Shown here piece after piece: positions 6,952 to 17,677 of a stretch of DNA of 44,389 nucleotides (position 1 is the stretch's first letter; the number at the start of each line of letters is the position of its first letter). A model generated the notes under the pieces. It did not search any database, was not told the DNA's origin, and saw only the letters and a program-made list of their open reading frames with translations. Both the position numbers and the translations under genes were made by a program. The DNA comes from an uncultured Ruminococcus sp. GTDB taxonomy: Bacteria; Bacillota; Clostridia; Lachnospirales; Lachnospiraceae. The stretch lies in contig CAKRLG010000020.1 of the NCBI GenBank assembly GCA_934359255.1, positions 1-44,389 of the forward strand. The letters are read 5' to 3'.

Positions 6952-8352
6952 TTACTGTTTTTCTACTGTATGTTTCAGATGACAGATAGTTTCTGTGTGA
7001 ACTGTCTGTGCAAACTGATCGACACATACGCACCGCTCCACGCGATAACCACGCTGTAAAAAGATTTCCAGATCCCTTGCAAGGCTGGTCGGTTTACAGG
7101 AAATATAAACCAGATTATCCACCTGGTATTCGATGATCTTCGGAAGGGCTTTCGGATGAATACCGTCCCGCGGAGGGTCAAGTACGATAAAATCCGGTTT
7201 CTCTTCAATCTCATCAAGCACTTTCAGCACATCACCGGCTATAAATTCGCAGTTTTTGATGCCGTTTCTCTCAGCATTTTCCCTGGCTGCCACAACGGCT
7301 TCTTCTACGATCTCCACACCAATCACTTTTTTCGCCACTGCTGCCAGGATCTGTGAAATCGTACCGGTTCCGCTGTAGAGATCAAAGACCGTCATGTCTC
7401 TGGTATCCCCAATATAGCTTCGTGCAGTTTCATACAACACTTCCGCGCCGAGAGAATTCGGTTGGAAGAAGGAAAACGGCGTGATCTTAAACTTCAGTCC
7501 CAGAAGGTTTTCATAGAAATAATCTTGTCCATACAGCACTCTGGTCTCGTCACTCTGTACAAGATCTGCCAGTGAATCGTTCAGGATATGCAGGATTCCC
7601 ACGATGGTTCCTTCCAGCGGGAGCGCCAACAGGCGTTCTACCAGTTCCGAAAGATCCGGATCCAGCTGTGTGGTTGTTACCAGGTTGATCAGAATCTCCC
7701 CGGTTGTATTCCCGCGGCGTAACAGCAGATGTCTCAGATATCCCTCATGACGCATCTTATGATAGTAGGTAAATCCCTGTTCCTTACAGTAATCCAGCAC
7801 ACAGGTCAGAATCTTTGTCAGATCTTCATGTACCAGCTTACAGTCGGATGCGGTCAGCACATCATAGGTACTTCCCTTTTTATGGAGTCCCAGTGTCAGC
7901 GGACCGTCTTTTTCGGCATCTCCGAACGAAAATTCCATCTTATTGCGGTAACAGAATTCTGTAGGGCTTCCCTTGATTCCCTCAAAAACATAATCCGGGT
8001 TTCCGTTTGCATCCACCTGACCACCGTTTTTGATCGCTGTGTCCAGGAGTCTTCGGATCTGTTCCTGTTTCATCTCCAGCTGATGGCGGTAATCCATAGT
8101 CTGATACATGCATCCACCACACTGCGGGAAAATGGAGCAGACCGGTTTTCTCGTCTCAAGCGGTGATGGTTCTAACACTTCCAGAAGCCTTGCTTCTACT
8201 CTTCCGCCCCTTTTTTTATTGATCATAAAACGAACTTTTTGCCCCGGCATTCCATTTTTTACGATTACCGTCTGTCCGTCCACCACTACCCTTCCCTTAT
8301 TCGGAAAATCTATCTGTTCAATGATTCCCTCGTATACTTCGCCTTTTTTCAT
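6952..8352 (-). CDS. rlmD: 23S rRNA (uracil-C5)-methyltransferase, RlmD/RlmCD type
   Basis: SAM-dependent enzyme forming 5-methyluridine in 23S rRNA; Firmicutes members (RlmCD) can modify two positions. N-terminal TRAM RNA-binding domain (about 1-60), then iron-sulfur cysteines C72, C78 and C81 in CSIFPQCGGC. The C-terminal Rossmann methyltransferase has FDLYSGTGTIS for SAM, VLDPPRDG, and the nucleophile motif YISCKP. 466 residues is the usual length. Start: AAAGGACAGCAG precedes the ATG. The gene follows the small membrane-protein gene after a terminator-like hairpin. Confidence 0.92.
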   Translation of the reverse strand: MKKGEVYEGIIEQIDFPNKGRVVVDGQTVIVKNGMPGQKVRFMINKKRGGRVEARLLEVLEPSPLETRKPVCSIFPQCGGCMYQTMDYRHQLEMKQEQIRRLLDTAIKNGGQVDANGNPDYVFEGIKGSPTEFCYRNKMEFSFGDAEKDGPLTLGLHKKGSTYDVLTASDCKLVHEDLTKILTCVLDYCKEQGFTYYHKMRHEGYLRHLLLRRGNTTGEILINLVTTTQLDPDLSELVERLLALPLEGTIVGILHILNDSLADLVQSDETRVLYGQDYFYENLLGLKFKITPFSFFQPNSLGAEVLYETARSYIGDTRDMTVFDLYSGTGTISQILAAVAKKVIGVEIVEEAVVAARENAERNGIKNCEFIAGDVLKVLDEIEEKPDFIVLDPPRDGIHPKALPKIIEYQVDNLVYISCKPTSLARDLEIFLQRGYRVERCVCVDQFAQTVHTETICHLKHTVEKQ

Positions 8353-8396
8353 CTGCTGTCCTTTCTCTTTGTGTTTTTCTGTCTGCAGCTTTTAAC

Positions 8397-8430
8397 CGAA
8401 GAAAAGCTCCGGGGTCTCCTCCGAAGCTTT
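8397..8430 (-). terminator. Intrinsic terminator after the small membrane-protein gene
   Basis: On the minus strand a 10-bp stem AAAGCTTCGG/CCGGAGCTTT (one G-U pair) with an 8-base loop is followed by TTCTTCGGTT. It lies between 8455 and the rlmD start at 8352, so it would separate, or partly attenuate, the two genes. Confidence 0.55.
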
Positions 8431-8454
8431 CCTGCCGTTTTGTGTATTCACATT

Positions 8455-8688
8455 TTAATTTTCTTCGTTATCTTCATCTTCAAAGTAATCGTCAAAATCA
8501 TCATCGAAATCATCTTCAAAGTCTTCCAGATAATCCGGTGTGAAAAAACGGTATACTGCGTATGCAATACCTGCCACTGCCGCAACGGCACCTATAATTG
8601 CCAGTACCCACATTACTGTGTTTTTGCATTTTTCTTCTTCTTTTTCCTGCTTCTGCAGCAAGGCCATTAACTCGTCAAGTTTATTCAT
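8455..8688 (-). CDS. Small single-pass membrane protein with acidic tail
   Basis: 77-residue protein of unknown function. A charged N-terminal helix (Lys/Glu-rich, possibly coiled) is followed by one alanine-rich transmembrane helix at about residues 26-46 and a tail made almost wholly of Asp, Glu and Phe. The start at 8688 (ATG) is preferred over GTG at 8697, because AAAGGA is 11 bases before the ATG but nearly touches the GTG. It has its own promoter and a terminator-like hairpin, so it seems a stand-alone unit. I do not recognise a characterised family. Confidence 0.75.
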   Translation of the reverse strand: MNKLDELMALLQKQEKEEEKCKNTVMWVLAIIGAVAAVAGIAYAVYRFFTPDYLEDFEDDFDDDFDDYFEDEDNEEN

Positions 8689-8737
8689 GTTGAACACCGT
8701 CCTTTCTCTAAAAGCATAGCTTCCAAAAACTAGTATT

Positions 8738-8766
8738 ATTATACCACTATCCCTGTGATTTTACCA
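8738..8766 (-). promoter_or_regulatory. Promoter of the small membrane-protein gene
   Basis: Minus strand TATAAT (8738-8743) preceded by an extended -10 TGG. The -35 position (8761-8766) reads TGGTAA, a poor match, so recognition would depend mainly on the extended -10. Confidence 0.5.
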
Positions 8767-8773
8767 CAAAAAT

Positions 8774-10999
8774 TTATTCTGTTATTTTCTTCAATTTGGC
8801 AAAGGATGCAAACATTTTCTTTGTTCCCGCTTTATCAAAATCTACCGTAACCTCATAGTCCTTGCCGCCATCAACAATCGCCTGTACCGTTCCGGTTCCG
8901 AATTTGATATGGCGTACTGTATCTCCCACACCGTAAGCAAGTCCCTGTGATTTTTTTACTTCAAACTGTTTCGGTGAAAAACTGGTCTTCTGGTAGGTCT
9001 GACGCATCTTTGCATAACTGCTAGATGGTTCCGGCATCTTTGTAATCCTTCGTGCTTTCGGCTCTCTTCCAAGTTCTACCAGTTCCCGTGGTATCTCCCG
9101 GATAAAACGGGATACCTTGTTATACTGTGTTTCTCCGCGGATCATACGTTGCTGTGCCGCACTTAACGTCAGTTCCTTCATTGCTCTTGTAATTCCCACA
9201 TAGCAGAGACGTCTTTCTTCTTCCATATCCTGCGGATCATCTCCCACAATTGTCATATATCCCGGAAAAATACCATCTTCCATACCCGCCAGATAGACAT
9301 TCGGAAATTCTAGACCTTTCGCACTGTGCAGAGTCATCAAAAGTACGCGGTTATCACTCTCTTCCACCGAATCAATATCTGCTATCAGTGCCACTTCCTC
9401 CAGAAATCCGGACAGACTTGGATCTTCTGTCTCATCCTCGTAAGACGCTGCTTTAGATATCAACTCGTCGATATTTTCAATACGTGCTTTTGCTTCATCC
9501 GTATCTTCTGCTTCAAGTTCTTTCACATAACCTGTCTCTTCGATCAGCTTTTCCAGTAACTCTTTTACCGACAGATACTCTATCTGGCTGCGGAATTTCT
9601 GAATAAATTCCACGAACGGACGTACTTTTGCACTTCCACGACCAAGTGTCGGGATCTCTTCTGCCTGTCGAAGTGCCTGATAAAAACTGATACCGTAAGC
9701 ATCAGCATAATCCTGCACCTTTCCGAGAGTTGCCGCACCGATACCACGTTTTGGTACGTTGATAATCCTTTTGACCGCTACATCGTCTTTCGCATTATCA
9801 ATCGTCTTCATATAAGCGAGCAGATCCTTAATTTCCTTTCTCGCATAGAAGTTTACACCACCTACGATCTTATACGGAATATTGGCAATCAGGAATTTTT
9901 CCTCAAACAGACGGGACTGGGCATTGGTACGATACAAAATCGCACAGTCCTTGTAATCATAGATTCCTTCCCGGACTTTCTGGTTGATCGCGCCTGCAAT
10001 GTATTCCGCTTCCTCGTATCCGTTCTGGAACTGACGGAAATGAATGGGAGCTCCTTCTTCATTTGCCGTCCATAAGGTCTTGTCTTTTCTCCCCTCATTG
10101 TTTTTAATAACTTCATTCGCCGCATTCAGAATATTCTGGGTAGAGCGGTAATTCTGTTCCAGTTTGATGACCTTTGCCTGTGGAAATACTTTTTCGTATC
10201 CCAGAATGTTTCCGATATTGGCACCACGAAACTTGTAAATGGACTGATCATCGTCACCGACTACGCAGAGATTTTTATATTTTTCTGCCAACAGACTTAC
10301 AAATTTGAACTGTGCAGTATTGGTGTCCTGATACTCATCTACCATGATATAACGAAACCGTTCCTGATAATAGTCAAGCACATCCGGGCATGACTGAAAC
10401 AATTCCACTGTTTTTACGATCAGATCGTCAAAGTCTAGCGCATTGTTCTGACGAAGCTGCTTCTGATACGCTTCATACACCCGGGCAATCGTCTGCGCAC
10501 CATAGCCGGAAGCAGTCGAAGCCTGCAGTTTATATTCTGCCGGAGATACCAGTTCGTCTTTGGCGGAAGAAATTGCCGCCATCAATGTTCGCTCTTTAAA
10601 CTGCTTGGTATCGATGTTTAACCGCTTACAGATCTCTTTGATTACTGTTTTCTGATCATCCGTATCGTAGATTGTAAAATTATTATCATACCCCAGTCGA
10701 TCGATATATCTGCGCAACATCCGCACACAACTGGAATGAAAGGTGCTGACCCAGATACTTTCGGAACCAAATCCCACAATCTGATCCACTCGTTCCCGCA
10801 TTTCCTGTGCTGCCTTATTAGTAAAAGTGATTGCCATGATATTCCACGGATTAATCCCTTTTTCTTCTATCAAATATGCGATCCGGTGTGTCAGAGCGCG
10901 GGTTTTTCCAGATCCGGCACCGGCAAGAATCAAAACCGGACCTTCGGTATGGAATACCGCTTCCTGCTGCATCGCATTCAAACTATCATATTTACTCAT
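8774..10999 (-). CDS. pcrA: ATP-dependent DNA helicase PcrA (UvrD family)
   Basis: SF1 3'-5' helicase acting in nucleotide excision repair, in clearing RecA filaments and in transcription-replication conflicts. Walker A GAGSGKT is at residues 27-33, motif II reads VDEYQDTN, motif III GDDDQSIYKFRGA, and late motifs VLLMTLHSAKGLEF and YVGITRA are intact. The C-terminal Tudor-like domain (YGVGDTVRHIKFGTGTV) binds RNA polymerase in PcrA. About 741 residues is the family length. The ATG at 10999 follows GGAGAGG; the longer frame from 11050 lacks such a site. Monocistronic behind the promoter at 11071-11099. Confidence 0.96.
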   Translation of the reverse strand: MSKYDSLNAMQQEAVFHTEGPVLILAGAGSGKTRALTHRIAYLIEEKGINPWNIMAITFTNKAAQEMRERVDQIVGFGSESIWVSTFHSSCVRMLRRYIDRLGYDNNFTIYDTDDQKTVIKEICKRLNIDTKQFKERTLMAAISSAKDELVSPAEYKLQASTASGYGAQTIARVYEAYQKQLRQNNALDFDDLIVKTVELFQSCPDVLDYYQERFRYIMVDEYQDTNTAQFKFVSLLAEKYKNLCVVGDDDQSIYKFRGANIGNILGYEKVFPQAKVIKLEQNYRSTQNILNAANEVIKNNEGRKDKTLWTANEEGAPIHFRQFQNGYEEAEYIAGAINQKVREGIYDYKDCAILYRTNAQSRLFEEKFLIANIPYKIVGGVNFYARKEIKDLLAYMKTIDNAKDDVAVKRIINVPKRGIGAATLGKVQDYADAYGISFYQALRQAEEIPTLGRGSAKVRPFVEFIQKFRSQIEYLSVKELLEKLIEETGYVKELEAEDTDEAKARIENIDELISKAASYEDETEDPSLSGFLEEVALIADIDSVEESDNRVLLMTLHSAKGLEFPNVYLAGMEDGIFPGYMTIVGDDPQDMEEERRLCYVGITRAMKELTLSAAQQRMIRGETQYNKVSRFIREIPRELVELGREPKARRITKMPEPSSSYAKMRQTYQKTSFSPKQFEVKKSQGLAYGVGDTVRHIKFGTGTVQAIVDGGKDYEVTVDFDKAGTKKMFASFAKLKKITE

Positions 11000-11056
11000 A
11001 TTTTCCTCTCCATCTCTTACATGTATCTCGAAATATTTCCGAAAATACATTTTTTC

Positions 11057-11068
11057 GTACAGGTGTTC
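11057..11068. promoter_or_regulatory. Candidate LexA (SOS) box at the pcrA promoter
   Basis: GAAC-ACCT-GTAC on the minus strand matches the Firmicutes LexA core GAAC-N4-GTTC at seven of eight defined bases, and lies just downstream of the pcrA -10 box where a repressor would block transcription. A second GAAC occurs in the promoter spacer. The imperfect second half-site keeps this tentative. Confidence 0.3.
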
Positions 11069-11070
11069 TT

Positions 11071-11099
11071 ATCATATCATGCACCCGTTCGCAAGTCAA
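11071..11099 (-). promoter_or_regulatory. pcrA promoter
   Basis: Minus strand TTGACT (11094-11099), a 17-base spacer and TATGAT (11071-11076), with an ATGA extension before the -10. Predicted start near 11064, giving a leader of about 65 bases. Confidence 0.7.
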
Positions 11100-11207
11100 T
11101 TGTTACCGGCCACTCCTGAAACAGTACCACAGCTCTCTTGTTACCGATCTGATCACCGATAATATCCCACAAGTTGCTTCTTGTGATCAGGAAGGTTAAA
11201 AAAATGA

Positions 11208-11236
11208 TTTACAAATAGTATTAAAAACTATATAAT
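11208..11236 (+). promoter_or_regulatory. Promoter of the DUF1836 gene
   Basis: TTTACA (11208-11213), 17 bases, then a perfect TATAAT (11231-11236). The start codon is about 20 bases downstream, so the leader is very short and the ribosome-binding site AGAGGTGAT lies near the 5' end. Between this promoter and pcrA lies a dyad CTGATCAC (11149-11156) / GTGATCAG (11183-11190) of unknown role. Confidence 0.75.
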
Positions 11237-11256
11237 GGGGTGAAAGAGGTGATATG

Positions 11257-11868
11257 ATGACGATTGATACAAGTGATCTTTTAAACAGCATTCTTGGAAG
11301 CCTTTCCCGTATTGATTATATCAAACCGGAGGAGGTACCAAATATTCCTTTATATATGGATCAGGTAACCACCTTTATGGATGCTCAGCTAGCTTCCTCC
11401 AAGCGCTATCCGGAGGATAAAATTCTTACGAAAACCATGATCAACAATTATGCAAAAAATGATCTGCTTCCTCCGCCGCTGAAAAAGAAATACTCCAAAG
11501 AGCATCTTCTTGTACTGGTGTTTATCTATTATTTTAAAAGCATTTTATCTATTACAGATATACAGGCACTCTTAAAGCCTATTACCGATACGTATTTTTC
11601 TTCCTCTGAGGATCTCTCTCTGGAAGATATTTATAATGAAGTTTTCCGCCTTGAAAAATCTCAGGTAGATATCCTGAAAGAAGATATTACCAATCGCTAT
11701 CGGTTATCCCGCGAAACGTTTCAGGATGCCCCGGAAAAAGATCAGGAATTTTTGAAGACTTTTTCTTTTATCTGTCTTCTCAGTTTTGATGTATATGTAA
11801 AAAAGCAGTTGATTGAATCTCTGATCGACAATCTGCATCCGGATACCAACGAAAAAAAGAAAAAATAA
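11257..11868 (+). CDS. DUF1836 family protein, putative regulator
   Basis: About 203 residues. The region with KILTKTMINNYAKNDLLPPP, then a KKKYSKEHLLVLVFIYYFKSILSITDIQALLKP helix pair, is characteristic of DUF1836, whose N-terminal half resembles a MerR-like winged helix. DNA binding is inferred from that likeness; no target is known. The ATG at 11257 is preferred over 11254 because AGAGGTG is 5 rather than 2 bases away. It is transcribed alone, divergent from pcrA, and ends at a bidirectional terminator shared with atpC. Confidence 0.8.
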   Translation: MTIDTSDLLNSILGSLSRIDYIKPEEVPNIPLYMDQVTTFMDAQLASSKRYPEDKILTKTMINNYAKNDLLPPPLKKKYSKEHLLVLVFIYYFKSILSITDIQALLKPITDTYFSSSEDLSLEDIYNEVFRLEKSQVDILKEDITNRYRLSRETFQDAPEKDQEFLKTFSFICLLSFDVYVKKQLIESLIDNLHPDTNEKKKK

Positions 11869-11873
11869 ACATT

Positions 11874-11914
11874 AAAAATGCAGGATTTGATATTTCTTCG
11901 AATCCTGCATTTTT
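11874..11914. terminator. Bidirectional terminator between the DUF1836 gene and atpC
   Basis: Perfect 10-bp stem ATGCAGGATT/AATCCTGCAT (11878-11887 and 11901-11910) flanked by AAAA on the left and TTTT on the right. It can terminate both the plus-strand DUF1836 transcript and the minus-strand atp operon. Confidence 0.88.
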
Positions 11915-11952
11915 CTCGCACCTGTGAAGGTACTGAACAGTTAGATTTTTCT

Positions 11953-12354
11953 TTATTCTTTCACCCCGAGACGAACCAGTGCTCTTTGCAGTTTTGCCTT
12001 GACGATCCGATATTCCTTATCGCTGAGCCCGCCTTCTGCCAGTCTGGCTTCCGCACGTTTTCTGGCATCTTCCGCTCTCTCTGTATCTATATCTTCTTCC
12101 CACTCCCAGGTTGTTGCCAGTACATGGCAAGTTCCATTCATCACAGAAAGCATCCCGCCGATACAGGCTGCATTTTTCCTGCTTCCATCTTCCAGTATAA
12201 TATGGGCTTCTCCCATGCCAAGTGCCGTACAGTAATTGCAGTGTCTTGGCAAAATTGCAAGATCACCATTAATTGTCCGGCAGACAAGTCTTGCGACTTC
12301 TCCTTCATACAGCAGTCCGTCCGGTGTACCGATACGCAAAGGAAATGTGCTCAT
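11953..12354 (-). CDS. atpC: F-type ATP synthase epsilon subunit
   Basis: Central-stalk subunit that binds gamma and the c-ring and damps ATPase activity. 133 residues: an N-terminal beta-sandwich beginning FPLRIGTPDGLLYEGEV and containing GDLAILPRHC, then a C-terminal helical hairpin rich in Ala, Glu and Arg. Last gene of the operon, 14 bases after atpD, with AAAGGAGG before the ATG. A terminator follows. Confidence 0.96.
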   Translation of the reverse strand: MSTFPLRIGTPDGLLYEGEVARLVCRTINGDLAILPRHCNYCTALGMGEAHIILEDGSRKNAACIGGMLSVMNGTCHVLATTWEWEEDIDTERAEDARKRAEARLAEGGLSDKEYRIVKAKLQRALVRLGVKE

Positions 12355-12368
12355 TCGTTACCCCTCCT

Positions 12369-13769
<1,401 letters not shown>

Positions 13770-13824
13770 CTACCAATCTCCTTACCTTATATTTTTCTTT
13801 CAGCTTCCTGCACCGTATGTCCGA

Positions 13825-14691
13825 CTACAGACATTCTGCACCTCCGACAATCTCCGTGATTTCCTGAGTGATGCCTGCCTGGCGTTCCCGGTTATAATAC
13901 AGATTCAACTCATCGATCATATCCTGGGCATTGCCGGTTGCTTTCTCCATGGCATTTCTTCGTGCTGCCAGTTCGCTTGCCACACTCTCACAGACACCAC
14001 CGTATATCAGACCTCCGAGATATTCCGGAACAATGGAGTTAAACACTTCCACTCCATTTGGTTCATACAAGATCAGGTTACGAATTCTTTCTTTCTCATC
14101 ATGCCCCTGTTCCTCTTTTGCAATATCTATCAGCGGAAGTACCGGAACTGATTCCGGGTTCTGTGTCAGAATAGAAATAAATCGGGTATAACAAAGTTCC
14201 ACATGACCAAATGTTCCCTGTCGGAATTCTTTGCACAGGATAGAAGCGATTTCAAAACAATCAGCTACAGAAATATCCGCAATTTCTGCAAAAGCGTCTG
14301 TGACATACTCCAGATTGTTGGATCTGACATATTCTACCGCCTTTTTTCCAATAGGAAGAACACTGACCATTTTACCTTTTGCATCCTCCTCAAAACAGCG
14401 CAGTACATTGGCATTATATCCACCTGCCAGTCCCCGGTCTCCCGCGATCAGGACATAACAGCATTTTTCCTGAACCGCTTCTTTCGCATAAACAGAATAA
14501 AATTCTGTATTTCCTTTAGCTATTTCCTGTAATGTGCGGTACAGTTCCTGAAAATAAGGACGGCAGGTATCCGCCCGCTCCTTGGCCTTTCGCAGCTTGG
14601 AGGAAGCCACAAGTTCCATAGCCTTGGTAATCTGCATGGTGCTTTCCACACTTTTTATCCGCAGTTTTACCGCTTTCATATTTGCAGCCAT
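13825..14691 (-). CDS. atpG: F-type ATP synthase gamma subunit
   Basis: Rotor shaft of F1. The N-terminal coiled-coil helix (MQITKAMELVASSKLRKAK) and the C-terminal helix (QAGITQEITEIVGGAE) match the family, with the Rossmann-like GDRGLAGGYN segment between them. 288 residues is the usual length. 22 bases after atpA. Confidence 0.97.
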   Translation of the reverse strand: MAANMKAVKLRIKSVESTMQITKAMELVASSKLRKAKERADTCRPYFQELYRTLQEIAKGNTEFYSVYAKEAVQEKCCYVLIAGDRGLAGGYNANVLRCFEEDAKGKMVSVLPIGKKAVEYVRSNNLEYVTDAFAEIADISVADCFEIASILCKEFRQGTFGHVELCYTRFISILTQNPESVPVLPLIDIAKEEQGHDEKERIRNLILYEPNGVEVFNSIVPEYLGGLIYGGVCESVASELAARRNAMEKATGNAQDMIDELNLYYNRERQAGITQEITEIVGGAECL

Positions 14692-14713
14692 AGGTTCCTC
14701 CTTCTTTCTTTAT

Positions 14714-16243
14714 TTATTTTTGAATTCTTGTATCCAAAAAGCTTTCTGTATAAGCTTCCAGAGCGCTTTTCAGTTTTTCTTCTGTTTCTTTTTCCAGTTT
14801 TCCGCTCTCCCGGATCACCTGCATCACTTCTGCTCCACGGGCATCCGTATCCAGCCATATATATAACCCTTCCTCATACAGTTCCACATCTTCTGTCACT
14901 ACTTTGGACAGAATTCCTTTTGTGACCGCATAAAGAATCGCTACCTGCTTTTCTACCGGAACCGGTGCATTCTGTTTCTGTTTTAAAACTTCTACAATCC
15001 GTGCTCCCTGTTCTAGGCGCATTTTGGTATCTGCGTCCAGATCAGAGCCAAACTGTGCAAAACTTGCCAGTTCTCTGTACTGGGAATAAATCAGTTTTAA
15101 TGTACCGGCAACTTTCTTCATTGCCTTAATCTGCGCATTTCCTCCTACCCTGGAAACTGAAATACCCGGATTAACTGCCGGCATAACACCGGAATGAAAC
15201 AGTTCTGATTCCAGAAATATCTGTCCATCTGTGATGGATATGACATTCGTCGGAATATAGGCTGAAATATCTCCTGCCTGAGTCTCAATGATCGGAAGTG
15301 CCGTCAGAGATCCTCCTCCATGTGCATCATCCAGTTTTGCCGCACGTTCCAGAAGCCTTGAGTGAAGATAAAATACATCGCCAGGATAGGCTTCACGTCC
15401 CGGTGGGCGGCGAATCAGCAATGACAGTGCCCTGTATGCCACCGCATGCTTACTCAGATCATCGTAAATAATCAGGACATCTTTCCCCTGATACATAAAA
15501 TATTCACCCATCGCACAGCCGGTATACGGTACGATATACTGCAGCGGACTAGCCTCCGATGCAGTAGCTGCAACCACTATAGTGTAATCCATAGCACCAT
15601 TTTTCTCCAGATTTTCCACCAGAGAGGCTACGGTAGAACGCTTCTGTCCGATTGCCACATAAATACAGATCACACCTTTTCCTTTCTGATTCAGAATGGT
15701 ATCGGTGGCTATGGTTGTCTTTCCTGTCTGGCGGTCACCGATGATCAGCTCACGCTGACCTCTTCCGATCGGAACCATTGAGTCAATTGCCTTGATACCG
15801 GTCTGCAGCGGCTGACATACCCCCTGCCGTTCACAGATACCCGGCGCCTGACTTTCAATTGGCCGGTACTCCGATGCACTGATCGGTCCCGCCGCATCGA
15901 TTGGCTGTCCCAGTGCATTGACAACTCTGCCTATCAGAGCCTCCCCCACCGGAACAGATACTACTTTTCCGGTTCGTTTTACCATCTGCTCCTCACTGAT
16001 GGTTTCCCCCGAACCAAATAAAACAACAGATACACTGTTTTCTTCCAGGTTCTGTGCCATACCAAAGCTTCCGTCCTCAAACTCCAGCAGTTCCCCTGCC
16101 ATACAGTTTGCAAGACCGCTGACTCTGGCAATTCCATCACCTACCATCAGAACGGTACCTGTTTCATCCTGCCGGATCGCATTCTCATAATACTTGATCT
16201 GACTTCGGATGACTTTGGATATTTCTTCTGGTTTCAGTTGCAT
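14714..16243 (-). CDS. atpA: F-type ATP synthase alpha subunit
   Basis: Non-catalytic nucleotide-binding subunit of F1. Walker A GDRQTGKT is at residues 169-176, with the arginine-finger region [11 protein letters not shown] and the [21 protein letters not shown] segment conserved. The N-terminus begins [12 protein letters not shown] and contacts the delta subunit. 509 residues. Nine bases after atpH. Confidence 0.98.
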   Translation of the reverse strand: MQLKPEEISKVIRSQIKYYENAIRQDETGTVLMVGDGIARVSGLANCMAGELLEFEDGSFGMAQNLEENSVSVVLFGSGETISEEQMVKRTGKVVSVPVGEALIGRVVNALGQPIDAAGPISASEYRPIESQAPGICERQGVCQPLQTGIKAIDSMVPIGRGQRELIIGDRQTGKTTIATDTILNQKGKGVICIYVAIGQKRSTVASLVENLEKNGAMDYTIVVAATASEASPLQYIVPYTGCAMGEYFMYQGKDVLIIYDDLSKHAVAYRALSLLIRRPPGREAYPGDVFYLHSRLLERAAKLDDAHGGGSLTALPIIETQAGDISAYIPTNVISITDGQIFLESELFHSGVMPAVNPGISVSRVGGNAQIKAMKKVAGTLKLIYSQYRELASFAQFGSDLDADTKMRLEQGARIVEVLKQKQNAPVPVEKQVAILYAVTKGILSKVVTEDVELYEEGLYIWLDTDARGAEVMQVIRESGKLEKETEEKLKSALEAYTESFLDTRIQK

Positions 16244-16252
16244 GTTTTCCTC

Positions 16253-16792
16253 CTACACTGTTGCATGATGAATCTTGTCGGAAATCTCCGAAATCCGGTT
16301 CTTCACCGTTCCGTCCAGCAGTTTTCCGTCCAGTTCTACCCGAACCCCTGCCAGCAATGCCGGATCGGTTTTCTGAATCAGGATAATCTCTTTTCCGCTG
16401 ATTTTTTTCAGTTTTTCTTTCAGGCGTTTCTGCTGCTCCTCCGACAGAGGACAGACACTGGTCACCACCGCCTCTGTGATATTATGATCTTCATAATATC
16501 TGCTTTTGAAAGCCTCGAAACAGCCGGAATATTCCCCGAGAAGATTTTTCTCACACATCAGTTTCATAAAATTCACCAAATATCGTTGCGCCTGGCCGCC
16601 AAATGCCGCCTCGATCATCCCGTTTCTTTCCATCTGGGGAATCGAAGGTTCTGACAGCAGTCGTTCATACTCCGGATTCTCCTTTAAAAGTGTGCGGATC
16701 TGTTCCATCTGCCCGAGAATCTCACCGGTCAGATTTTCCTCAGCTGCAAGGTCGTACAGACTGCCCCCATAGATTCTGGCGGTTTCTGTCAT
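16253..16792 (-). CDS. atpH: F-type ATP synthase delta subunit
   Basis: Peripheral-stalk subunit linking alpha to the b dimer. 179 residues: an N-terminal helical domain (YGGSLYDLAAEENLTGEIL) and a C-terminal domain with the conserved DPALLAGVRVELDGKLLDGTVKNRI strand. The sequence is divergent, as is common for delta. Start overlaps the atpF stop (16789-16792, ATGA). Confidence 0.95.
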   Translation of the reverse strand: MTETARIYGGSLYDLAAEENLTGEILGQMEQIRTLLKENPEYERLLSEPSIPQMERNGMIEAAFGGQAQRYLVNFMKLMCEKNLLGEYSGCFEAFKSRYYEDHNITEAVVTSVCPLSEEQQKRLKEKLKKISGKEIILIQKTDPALLAGVRVELDGKLLDGTVKNRISEISDKIHHATV

Positions 16793-17292
16793 GATACTTC
16801 ACCTACATTCGATATAAATTCATCTATTAGCTTTTCATGGTCTTTTCCATTAATCTCACGTTCAATGACTTTTCCGGCAATCTCCACGGCCATATCGCCA
16901 ATCTCGCCTTTCACTTCATTGACTGCTTTTTTCTTCTCCTGGGCAATCTCTTTTTCTGCTTTATTCTTCATTGCAGCTGACTGATCCTGGGCTTCTTTTA
17001 AGATTTTTTCACTCTGGATCGCAGCAGTATTTCTCGCGCTGTCCAGAATCTCATTGGCCTTCTGTCTTGCATCCTGCATATTCCGTTCATACTCTGCACG
17101 AATCGCCTCCGCTTTCGCTTTTGTCTCCTCTGCCTGTATGATTTCCGCATCTGCAGCCGCACGTCGTTTTTCCAGTATCTCGTGTACCGGTTTGAACAAG
17201 AATCGTTTGATCAGATACATCTGAATGAAAAGATTGCAAATCTGTGCAACAAATGTCCAGGGGATAATTCCTACCAATTCCTGAACCTGCAT
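16789..17292 (-). CDS. atpF: F-type ATP synthase b subunit
   Basis: Peripheral-stalk membrane subunit. One N-terminal transmembrane helix at about residues 7-27 (IIPWTFVAQICNLFIQMYLI), then the KRFLFKPV hinge and a long charged coiled coil rich in Ala, Glu and Lys to residue 167. Single b gene, so the stalk is probably a homodimer. An AGGAGGAA site precedes the ATG. Confidence 0.96.
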   Translation of the reverse strand: MQVQELVGIIPWTFVAQICNLFIQMYLIKRFLFKPVHEILEKRRAAADAEIIQAEETKAKAEAIRAEYERNMQDARQKANEILDSARNTAAIQSEKILKEAQDQSAAMKNKAEKEIAQEKKKAVNEVKGEIGDMAVEIAGKVIEREINGKDHEKLIDEFISNVGEVS

Positions 17293-17323
17293 AACGTTAT
17301 TCCTCCTAGTTTTCTTTTCGTTC

Positions 17324-17677
<354 letters not shown>

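Noticed and set aside
11149..11190. Inverted repeat CTGATCAC/GTGATCAG between pcrA and the DUF1836 gene
   Set aside because: A 26-base loop with a competing inner stem and no T run; no binding-site family matched, so it is only mentioned as a dyad.
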